DNA of 64,000 nucleotides from Gonatopus flavifemur. Lineage: Eukaryota; Arthropoda; Insecta; Hymenoptera; Dryinidae. The notes under the pieces were generated by a model. The model ran no database searches, had not been told where the DNA came from, and was given only the letters and a program-made list of their open reading frames with translations. Of the stretch, positions 21,801 to 33,800 are shown in pieces. The position numbers and the translations under genes are program-made. Location: the NCBI GenBank assembly GCA_018340375.1, contig JAFFJZ010000010.1, forward strand, positions 14,632,001 to 14,696,000, in the 5' to 3' direction. Each line of letters starts with the position of its first letter. Position 1 is the first letter of the stretch.

Positions 21801-24800
21801 CATTAATTTCAATTTTCATGCACGATAACTTGAAAATTCAATAACATGTATTTGGACTCCTATTTCACTTCACAAAAATTGAATTTTCATTCACATATGT
21901 ACATGAAAAGTACATGAAATTTCAAGCAATTTTTAACAGTGTGCTTGCCCTAAATAAATTGGTCTTCTAAATGAATAATTTATTCGCCACAAGTAAACAG
22001 TTTTTGCATGTAATTGAATATTTAATTTCTACAAATAAATATTTTATGGAGAGAGGATAAATAAATATTTTTTCCAGTGTATTATAAAAAAAATTGAGCG
22101 ATTTTCCCAAATCATCCGGTTTACCTCTGTTTCACTCTATCAATAAGCGCGTGATTGTGAAACAATTGTTTCTCTTCAGGTTCATTTTCTCCCCCTTCTT
22201 CTTCTCCTTGTTCTTCTCCGTTCCTATTGTTGTCCATGTACTTAAGAACTCTCTTCCTCATCTTGTAATTATCCAAATTCTGAGCTCTGAACTCAGGATC
22301 GGTATAGAGCATCCTTTGTGCGCGTGTTCCAGATAAACTGCGACCCATGACTCCGTCATCTTGTCCGTTGTTTTCATCGTTTTCTCCGTCATCAGAACGA
22401 TCTTGTATGAAAGTGAAATCCGTCTTGTTATATGATGCTGACGAAATCGTGGAATTGAATGATTTCTTCAGAGCATTGGATTTTTTCAGAGTGTTCTGCA
22501 AAATATATATGTGCTTCGTCTCTTGACTAACTTTACTGTTCCCCAAAGTAGCAGATGTGAAATCGTAAAAGAAAATCGCCACCTGCAAAATAAATTGAAT
22601 TCATGAATATATATTTATTCTTGAGACATGTTCACTAAAAAAACATCCCCTCTGAAAATTCGGAAAGAGTTTGCTAAATTTTAAGAGACTTGACTGAATT
22701 TTTAGAAAACATTCCGAAAGTTTAGTCGGAGGTTCTTGAATCCAGTACAATTTATCTGAAAATTCAGACAAAAGTGCCTGTGAAGAATTACAGTCACGTT
22801 TTCTGAATTTTCAGAAGGAATTTCTTTACGTTTTCAATAAGACATTATTGTATATGTTTATGGAAAAAGAAATCGGAGCAAGGAATATTACTTCGGATGG
22901 GTCTTTTTAAGGGGGGATTCTGTTTTAGGACGCTTCAAAAAACCGTTTTTTTGAAGAATTTTTTTAGATAAGGAAAAAATAATTGGATAAAACGAACTTT
23001 TTGGAGTATATTCGTGTATGTCTCGAGTTGATGGAAAATTATTTTTCCAATGAGAAATAATGAGGAAAAGCATGTTTTCTCCAGGTTTCATTTTTACAAT
23101 CATTATAAACCCGTAAAGTTCGTTGGATGAAATTATTTTTCTGGTACATGAAAAAAATTCTCCCTCAATATTCGGCGCTTCTCGTTCAATTCCTCAAAAA
23201 GAAGGTTACCCTGGTGAAAAAAATCTCTCTGAATCTCTCTGAAATTTCTCTTAATTTCTCTGAATCTCTCTATATTTTGGGATAAATTTCAGAGAGATTC
23301 AGAGTAATTCCAGAGTAATTCAGAGGAAGTCAGAGACTTTTCCGATAGTGATACATTCTGAATTCTTCAACTTTCTCTGAATCTCTCCGCATATCACTGA
23401 ATCCCTCAGAATTTTATATATTTAAATTTCAAAGCTCCCTCTGAATTTACCTGAATATCTCTAAATTTCTCTGAATCTCCGGGAATTCAATGTATTCAGA
23501 TTTCTAAGCTTCCTCTGAATTCCTCTGAATCTCTCTGATTTTCTTGGAATCTCTCTGAATTTCTCTAAATATCCCGGAATTTAATGTATTCAGATTTCAA
23601 AGCTTGCTCTGAATTTCTCTGAATCTCTCTGGATTCCTCTGAATGTTTCTAAATTCCTCTGAATATTTTTAAAAAATTCCACGCACAATTTATCCTAATT
23701 CACCTGTCTCTGTGAGTCTTTGACACTCCCTGAATACCTCTAGAATCCTGAACCAAAAATTTAGCTGAATTAATTCCCCTCTGAATCTCTCTGAATTCCT
23801 CTGAATATTTCTGAAAAGTTCTCCGCACAATCTTTCTGAATTCATCTACCTCTGAAAGCGTCTGACGCTCTTTGAACGCCTCTGAAATGCAGGACCAAGA
23901 ATTTTACTGAATTTGTTCCTCTCTGGATTTCCCAAAATTTCCCTGCATCTCTCTGAGTTCCTCTGAATTTTTCTGAATCCTTCTGAAAAATTCAAAGCAC
24001 AAGTTCTCTTCAATCCACTAGTCTCTGAAATCCTCTGAACCACGTTGATTGCTCTGAATTTCTCTGATTCTTTCTGAATCTCTCTGAAACGTGAAATTTT
24101 CAGAGTGATTCAGAGAGATTTTTTTACTGGGGTAAAATTATATTTTATGATACAATTTTTTTGTGATCGATGTTACGTTTTTTATATTATAATAATATAC
24201 GATCTCAAAGGGAAGATTTGTATTCCTTTTCATCGATCTTCGTAAACTGCATATAAATATTATGTATTTAATCTGTTTTATATACATTCGTCCTCTAGCG
24301 ATCTGTTTCTTCTTCGAACATATGGAGTCAGTTGACTTGTCGCTTTCGTTACTGAAATAAGAAATTTCACGGTTTAATGCATGAAACAAATTCTAACGCA
24401 TGAACGTCTCGCAAAACTCAGACCTTACTCACAATCGGAAGAATTGATAGTATTGAATTCTTTTCATTGTCAATGTCTAAACCAGAAATTTCCTTCAAAA
24501 TTGGCCTATCTATTAGTCCTATCTCGATCCAGTCCCAACAATTCTCTGATTATTCACTCGCCTCGGTAAGTCTCTCACCTGCATGACGTTCTTTGCACTT
24601 ACTATTCTAACACAAGTCTTCTTCGTTTAATCTATGTCGAAATGCAGTTAACGCCCCATATGTGAACTGCACAGAAATCTCTTTTGACGCTTGACTCGTC
24701 ATGCGTAGAGCAACTTGAGATATTCCAGGATTCGTGGTGAAATTGTTATTTTCCCACACAAGATACTCAACGCGTAACTCGTACATTAATCATCAGAGAA

Positions 24801-27800
24801 AACGCATGGAATGCAATTATAACCATCATTTCACGCTTTTTGTTCAACATCATTGTATAATTAACTGGATTGGTAAACTCTTCATTCAAATCAAATTCTT
24901 TCTCATCTCAAAATTTTTTTCATGGATTGAAAATTGTCGACTGTTAAATCTTCCATTCCCATATTTTCCTTCTAACGCAAGTTTATATGAAAGAACCCTA
25001 CAAACAATGATTACTGGCGTCTCGATGGGCCGCTGATGGTCCTGCGATGCCGGCGAAGGGCCGTCAACGGTCCTTAGAATGGCCTGCATTCGTGGTGGCT
25101 GGGAATAGCCCGGCAATGGAAGAGCAACACGAACAATTTTATGGTGAAGATTGATCTCTTTGTAACTTCATCTTGGAGTTCTTTCTTTTTTTTTCAATCA
25201 ACACAAAATATTTTTCTCTCTCTCAGTGAGATTTGATTCGAGCAAATCGTGATATGGATTTGAATGTTTCTTATTGGGAAGTCAAGAGATAGATTCCCTC
25301 TAAAATTAACATCTTTTATACCCTAGTCAAAGAACCCCATGAATGATAGAATGGAGTCAAACGAATATAAGCTTTAGTGATAACATTGCCTGGTTTTTGA
25401 TGAAATTTTCTAGATCAAATAGAATCTTTATTGATAAAATTCACTGAAGCTTGTTGAAACTCATTGACACATGATTATTCAGATTCAACCACTCTCTAGT
25501 TCAATTTCAATGAAATTTGGCAAGATTTGATGAGTTCGTTGAGAAAGAATCTTTAAGAATGCATGTGTAATCGACCTATTATGTCCATAAAGCTCAAAAT
25601 CTCGGACGAATGAATTATATCGATAAAATACGCACCTCCTACGTATGTTCAAACTCACACTGCTTTGATGGTATGCAAAGAAGGCGTGGTTGATTGAAAG
25701 ATAAATTAAGGTATCACGTGGAGTTGTCATTCGCACATGAATACCACGATTCACCTTTCAGTTGATCGTAAGCAAAATCAAGAGATGAATACAAATTCAT
25801 AGATTTATACTAGACAAGCGTAAAATAGCACAAAAATACTTGGCGTTTCAATGGAAGGTTTATGTCTTCCTCACGATTTGCATTTGTCCATATATCTATT
25901 TCAAATTTATAAGCAATAAATGTAAAAACAAAGACAGATATACTTAAATTCAATTCTGGATTTGAAGTGTTTCAAAATTTTGTGAGAATATTCAGAAATT
26001 CGAAGGAAATAATTAGCCATAAGCTATTTTTTAGCTATCACACTATCCGCTACTTCCCGCGCGGAAATTCAGGATCTCGCACACGATCCTGCATAGGCCC
26101 TCGAACAGTGTTGTGAATAGTCTCGCAAAGAATCTCAGATAGTCTTGGAAATGATCTTGCGAATAGTCTCGGTCATAAAACAATCCAAGATATGAATGAG
26201 ATCTCGCCAATAGTCTCGCCGATCATCTCGTGAAATTATTGAACAATTTTGAGATTTTGTTTTTTCATGATCCAAAATCCGACTCTCTTGTCGCTCATCT
26301 ATGATACTGTATGAATATATCAGACCTTTACAATATATATGAACTGGACTCGATTAAAAATGATTTATAGATCAAATAATTATCCTAAAATGATTACTTT
26401 TCACCAACTGATAAATTTTCTATACGATGCAAAAAATGTTGTTACTGGAATTGTGTTGACAGTACACATTAAATCTGTATTATACATTTGAAATGTTCAT
26501 CTGATGAATTCAATCATAGAAATTTTCATATATCTCTGAATAATTTAGGTTCATGCTCTATCAAATGAGAAAACAGAATAATAAAAAAAGTCATCTCATG
26601 AATTAACTAGAACACAATGAAATACGAATAGGCTATGATCGTCGGTAAAACAATATCATTTGATCCCTTCCCATTAATTTATTACAGGATAAGTTGAGTC
26701 AACTTCAAGTGATCATGACATTTCTAAAACATATCTGAGATGATCATTTTCAGAAAAACTTGAAGAATTATTGGAGAATGATATTTTTCTGGATAATTGC
26801 TTATAATTCATCAGGTTATAGCCTTACAACTTAACTATAGTTTCCGTTAACAACGTTGTTGCCAAAAACAATCCAGTCTCTTCCTAACCAATAATACGAA
26901 TCACCGATGTAAGGTAATGGTTGCAATTCCAAATCCTCGATAAATTATTGAATTACCAATCCTATTACCTTCTCAAGAAATTATTGTGATATTTAAAGAT
27001 GGAAATGTCTTTTCTATAGCGGAAAACTGCACGATCGATTAGTCAAAGATGACAAATCAATGCATGCATCAATACAAATTCAATGCGAAAATAAAATATT
27101 TCATACGTTTAGTTCAGAAGGGTTAAAATTTGAAGTGATGTAACTACTTTGGTACTATTTTTTTCTACAAATTAAAGCAATACTATGCGAGACTTTAAGT
27201 AAGATTGTTAGCGAGATCTCGCTAAGGTATTGGACTTTTTCATAAGCGAGACACTTGAATGACAACGCGAGACTATTCGCGAAAACACCAAGAAATGTAG
27301 CTGCCACAGTAAAAATTTCGCAGCCCAATTATTTGGTTATCCAACAATCAACCACAAAACCTATGCAGTCACAGCCACGATTACTAATGCTAGCTGTGAT
27401 AGTTAATGCATAGCTATAACTGCGATTATTTGAGCTACTCTGTAGATTTGAAACAGTGAAATCTCACTGATCGCCGTGAAAAGTCGACCACTGCGAATCA
27501 GTGCAAAAACAATGCATAATCAGTGGAAATTAACTGATCTTTGCATTGAAATCTCACTGATTCAATTAGTCAGAAACGCTTCCAACTGCATAACCAATGA
27601 CTATCCACTGATACTTCACTGATTCCATTCAGTGGTCGACTGTTAACCACAGAAATAGTGAGATTTCACTGATTTGAATTTGGCAGTGAAAAAAGAAAGC
27701 TAATTCATTTTTTTGTGTGTTTCGAATTCTTAAAAAAGAATAAACTCAGCATAGATTCCGAAACTTCCCAAGTATCCATCAATATTGGACTCTTACACAA

Positions 27801-30800
27801 CTCTTTACTTAGTCCGGTGAAGTTCTCCACAAATTCATTAACAAAGAAGAATGAAAAAAGAGTATAGAAGGGAAATTATAAAACAGATCATTAATATCCC
27901 GACATTGATCATCAATGTGGAACGCAAAACAACATTACTGACTTCGTTTTTTCATAGCAGGCACATGGATGCACGCCACGGTCGTCTGACATGTATACGA
28001 TACTTATCAGTGCACCCGCATTGAAAGTCGAAGTCAGAAATGTTGTTTTTCGTTGCACATCGATGATCAATGTATGGGCATTAATGGTCTGGATTACAAT
28101 TTCTTCTTATATTTGATACGATGTGCATTTGAGAATGAACGATTGATGTAAAATTTTTATTCTCATTAATTAATTCATCAATTACCCAGAGAACACGAAG
28201 GCTTAAGAAATGTTTGATACAGGTGCATTGGATGCCCCTATGATTGTGAATTTACGTACACACAGAAAAGAACACCAAGTGAATACAAGCCGAATAGATG
28301 AATTTTAGATTGATTTCAGGTAAACTTACATTCAACGAACGTTCATTTAAGGGGAGGTTCTCATCTAGCGAGCCCAAAATAAGGTGATTTACTTGAATTT
28401 TGTTTTCATGGAAGAAAGTGAATAGAGAACTCGGGGGTTTTCATACTTGTTAATTGAGTCTTTGAGTACATACAAAAATTTTTTTTTCAGTAAAAAATAA
28501 TGCCATGGGACTTGTTGATACGTGTGCCATTATAGCACTTGCAAAAATGATCAGAAATCAAAAGTTCACAAATTTTTATGGAATATATTATATTTGTTGA
28601 AGGTTGTACGAACAAAACCAATGAAAAGTCCAGAAATCGAAGAAATGACAGACATGCAAACTTTTGGTAGCGTCTTTTCACTTTTGTTTCGCTCTTTGAA
28701 CTGCTATAAACAGAAAAAAAAAGACATATGTCATTCCCATTTGGGTTCATCCTCCAATGAATTCAATCAGCTTCAAACTAAGAATGAAAAAAGAGCGGTC
28801 CGTTAAAAAAAATGAGAAAATCAGTGTATTTCGGAATTCGCTTGATGAGAACCTCCCCTTAACCTTCAAATGTGCATACTTTTATCTTACGTTTGATGAA
28901 GGTTTTTGGTGTGCTCTTGGGGAAGAAGCATTTGCAAGAGTAGATTTCCGACTATGCATCTTCGAAAGTAGTTCCTGCAGCTATTTGGTTGGTTGCCTCA
29001 ATTAAATTTGCGCTTATGCTACTAGCAGTGCCACAGTAGCAACGTAGTAGCTTTCCTAAGATTTTGGCACTGCTTACTACCATAGCATATATATAAGTAT
29101 TATGAGTAGTATTCTAGTAAGATACTATACCAAGTCGCTCCCATTTTCATACATAAATTAAGTACTGTATGTACAAGACGCTTTTGAATGTGTAAGTGGA
29201 TGGTAGCGACGCTGCTAGAAGTGCTGCCTTAATTTCCTGGCTGGGTTATCTGACGTGAATAGCTCGTAACTAACGAGATTGCATCCGACCAAACATCGAC
29301 ATCAGGGGCAAAATATTCATGGGTCTGAGCTCCTACTGTGTATTGGGTGGGATCAGAGGGGTGTGATTCATTCTGAATTGCTGAGACAAAATGAAAATAT
29401 AACTGAGGATCGCTATCGACTACAAAAATGGTGGGAATACTCCAAAATTCTGACGAAAAAACCTCTTGAGTCCTATTATGAACAAAGAAGCAATTTTGTC
29501 ATTGTCGTATGATTCTCTACTATTTCTCATGATATCTTGAAACTTTTTGAGTATTCAATGGGATTCAAGGGATGTTTCTCGCCAGGGAAAACCCAACAAA
29601 ATCATTTTGCTGCACGACAATGCTCGCACTGAGAAACATTCGCATCAAGTACATCGACAAAATCAAGACAACTGTATTATTTTAGATGGTAGAACCAAAA
29701 AATCAGTGATTGCAATTGGAAAAAATGGTTGAATTAACCATAAATAGCGGTATGATGTTTTTCAATCAACCTAATCAGTTGGAATGACTGAACATTTTTC
29801 TGAGTGCGTCCGTATGTCGCAAAAGACTTGGATGGGAAGTGCTATCCCACCCTCCTGGTGAAAATGAAGCGTATACACGAAGCAAAAATCTCCCACTTCC
29901 CTCATTCTAAAGCGTGTAATCCCCGCTTGCTGCAAAGTGATGAAATCATACGTTCCACCATACACGCTTCATGTGAAGTAAAAGTAAGTTACATCAAGCG
30001 TGTGCGAGTCATACCTAATATATTTGAGCGGTTGATCCCAACGACAATTCATGGCTTGGTGGATAAGACCCTCGTCTGTCATGTTGGAAGTCATCGGTTC
30101 GATTCCCCTTATGGGGTACAATTTTTTAATTTAGGTTTCAAAAATTTACACGCTTCCTTTGCTTCAATTCCCTCTTCACATTCTCTTTGTATCCCTTCAA
30201 TTCAAGCTTCGTATACTTTTCATACGTATACGGTTACTCTCTAACATACCCTTCGTTAACTCTCCGTTTCCGCTCCCATTTTCACCAGGGCCGTCGTATT
30301 CTCTACATGTTATGGCCATTGTCGTGCTCCACCTCCAAGCCTTCGTACCTAGGGATTTTCATCCGGGTCATTTTCCATAGAAATGTTTCATGAGGAAATT
30401 ATACAAGTGATCATGGCCCATTACATGGGAACGTTTCTGGATATGAGATTCCACGCCCTTTCAGAATTTGCAGTCCAAAATGGGGGTTTTCACGAAAAAA
30501 ATTCGTGAACCAAGGGTGAATTGGCTACGTAGAGGATGTAAAGATGTTCTACACTACCTGTCATGTTTTTAAACTTTAGGCCTCTGGATTTTTATATCTT
30601 AAGCAATTTTGTTCTCAGTTATTTCAAAGACCGTTTAGTATGTTTTCCATACCAAGATTTCGGAGCGAGCCCACTCCAGAATTTATCTCGAAATCTTCTC
30701 AAAGGTGAGGTCCAAGTCCAAGGTCTCAAGGGAAAAAGTGAAACCTGATTTGAGGAGCAAATACACACAAAAAATTAATATGAAAATAAAAGTATTCTCA

Positions 30801-33800
30801 TTGTGATGCAACTTCTCCTCTGGTAACACATGGGCTGAAAAGTTCCGGGCTTAACAGAGAAAGCACGGTTTTCTTTGTTCAAAATTAGCTTCATTCATCA
30901 ACGTAATCTCCATCCAGAACAACGCAATCATTCCAGCGCTGCTCTAAGATTTCAATACCACTTTTGTAGAACGATTTAGCTTTTGCCTCGAAATAGGCCT
31001 CAGTTTCAGCGATACCCAGTAAACACACGCACGTTTTAAAAACGTCAAAAACAGTCAATAACCACACGTTGTGAATTAGTAATATTCTTGCGTTGATTCA
31101 ACGTAAAAATGTCGCGGCAGATCACGTGTTTTTCAACCATAAAATAACGTCATATCAACGGTTTGAACATCGTTTAAAAGACGTCAAATATTGACGTGTC
31201 CTAATGATGGTTCTAAAACGTGAATTGAATCCAACAAATTTTTTTTTTGAAAACTTTTCATTCAATATCGAGAACAATAGTATTTCTAAGTATGACAGAA
31301 TTTAGAAAGTATGCCACACTATTTACTATCTTGCTCTTTGTTGAAATTTTAACCATTGTTCGGTTCCGTTCGACATTTTTAGCAGAATATCTTCAATTGA
31401 AGTTCAAACACAAGGTGTTATAAACACATTTTAAAGGCGTGATTCAAACCCGTCCAAAACATGTTTTTTGAGGACGTCGTTTGATGGTGATTTCTGAATA
31501 TTAGTGTAAATTACACGACATCAAAACGTAATTCCTGGTCGTCTATTTCCCTATCAAATTTCAACTGAAAAACAACGTTATGAAATCAACGACTAACGTC
31601 CGTTTGATAGTTTAACGTTCTTTCAACGTTGAAATAACGTGTGTGTGTTTATTGGGTAACCTCTTCATTCGAGCGAAATTTCTTACCGGCGAGCATTTTT
31701 TTAGGCCTGCGAACAGTCAGTAGTCGCTGGGAGCCAAATCTGGCGAATGCGGTGGATGTAGAAGCAATTCAAAGTTCAATTCATGTAGTTTTGCCGTTGT
31801 TTTGATTGACTTGTGACAAGGTGCGTTGTCTTGATGAAATACAATTTTTTTTCTTCGCCATATGCGGTCGTTTCTTTACAATTTCGGCCTTCAAACGCTC
31901 CAATAATGCGATATAATATTCACTGTTGATGGTATTTCCCTTCTCAAGATAGTCGATGAATATTACACCACGCACATCCCCAAATACCGAGGCCATAACC
32001 TTTCCAGCCGATTGTAGTGCTTTCGGGCGCTTTGGACGAGGTTCACCAGTGGCTGTCCACTCGGATAACGATCGTTTTGATTCCAGAGTGAAGTGATGGA
32101 TCCATGTTTCATCCACTGTAACGTATCGACGCCAAAATTCCGGCTTGTTACGTTTAAACATAGCCAAACACTGCTCAGAAGCTTCAACGCGTTCTTGTTT
32201 TTGGTCAACAGTGAGCAAACGCGGCACCCACTTTGAACAGAGCTTTCTCATAGTTCAATGCTCATGCAATATAAAGCCAGCACGTGCCTTTAATATTTTT
32301 ACGACGTCAACTAACTCACGCAACTCCACTTTTCGTTCATTTAAAACGATTTTGTGGATTTTTTTTATGTTTTCTGATGCGCCCGCCTCATTTGGACGTC
32401 CACTGCGTTATAAACACATTTTAAATGCGTGATTCGAATCCGTTCAAAACACGTTTTTTGAGGACGTCGTTCGATGGTTATTTTTGAATATTAGTTTAAA
32501 TTATACGTCATCAAAACGTAATCTCTGGTCGTCTATTTCCCTATCAAATTTCAACTAAAAATCAACGACTGACGTCCGTTTGACAGTCTACACTGTCAGA
32601 AATATCAGGAAGTTTTTTTCAATTATGTACATTAAATCAGGTTCATATACATTCTGCATTAAATTTAATGTACAAAAACATGAAAAGACTATAGATTATG
32701 CTATAATTTACATTAAATTTGATGTAAAATTTGCATGAAACTGAATTCATGTACGTACTTGAAAAAAACTTCCAGTAGAAACATTAAAATTAATACAGAA
32801 ATTTTCAACAGTGTAACGTTCTTTTAACGTTGAAATAACGTGTGTGTGTTTATTGGGCTAGATGGGCCTGGCCCAGGGGCCTCGAGCTCCTGGGGGAGGG
32901 GTGGGGGGGCTCAAATTTGTCAAAGTTACAAAAAAAGAGAATACCCTGAAAAATGTCCTTACAAGGGGCCTCATATGCTCAAGCGCCCAGGGGCCTCGAT
33001 AACCATCAATCCGGCACTGAACTTTGAAATGGGACACCCTGTACGAGCAACTCACGAATGAAATAAAATTGAAAAAATGCAAGTATAAAACAATCCATCA
33101 TATCATTATCTATTGCAAATGACGCATTACTGATAAATTATGATCACGGCTATAATTTGAATTTCTCTTCTTTGGTGGAAGAAAATCCGTATGTATTACA
33201 GTGTGTTGAAGGAAGAGAAGGAAAAATACTCATACCCTTAGGGTAATTTATCTCATTTGGACAAAAATTATTGCTTGAGGATGGATACATAAGAATGAAG
33301 AATATGCTCCTACACTTCAGTACGTGTTGATTATCTAAACAAAATATGTTCTGTATAAAAGTCCTACCCTTCTATTCGCACCATTCATTATTATACACTG
33401 TACACTGAGAGAAATTTATAATTAAATTCTGTATGGAATTATAGGAATAGGGGAAATACTGACTCCTAATGAAATTTACTATAATATCATGAAATTTACT
33501 ATGGCATAACAATAGAAACCTGATGAAATTTACAATGTTTTACAGTAAATGTCATTAGAAGTCAGCATGTTCCCCCATTCCTATAATTCTATAGTAAATT
33601 CAACTATAAATTTCTCTCAGTGTAAAAAATAATTGTTGAATTTTCCCCCAAAAAATGATGGCAGCAAAATTCCTCTATAGATGGGGAATTTTTCACCATA
33701 ATTTGGTGGATTTTTTCCTCATTTTTAGAGGATTTAATACCCAAAAAAACAAAATAATTTCTCAAATTGGTGAAAAAATCCGTCATTTTTCCATGGAAAA

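Larger units (their letters stand above)
20983..22079. mobile_element. CACTGAAAAAA-type MITE, interrupted by a second element
   Basis: The ends CACTGAAAAAAAATGTCTTC and, as complement, CACTGGAAAAAATATTTATT match, as do the following TTTATT..CCTCTCTCCATAAAATATT segments. Paralogous copies are at 37175-37604 and 37874-38090. The insertion at 21089-21941 splits it. Confidence 0.85.

Noticed and set aside
23209..24132. Open frame 23846-24043 with Arg/Ser repeats
   Set aside because: It is a translation of the TCTCTGAAT minisatellite inside a MITE, not a gene.
28487..28750. Minus-strand open frame similar to one at 56692-56877
   Set aside because: Both lie in copies of the same piggyBac-type MITE; the similarity is at DNA level with indels, so no protein is implied.
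30047..30122. Candidate tRNA gene
   Set aside because: A and B boxes are present but no closed acceptor stem or convincing anticodon arm; classed as SINE head.
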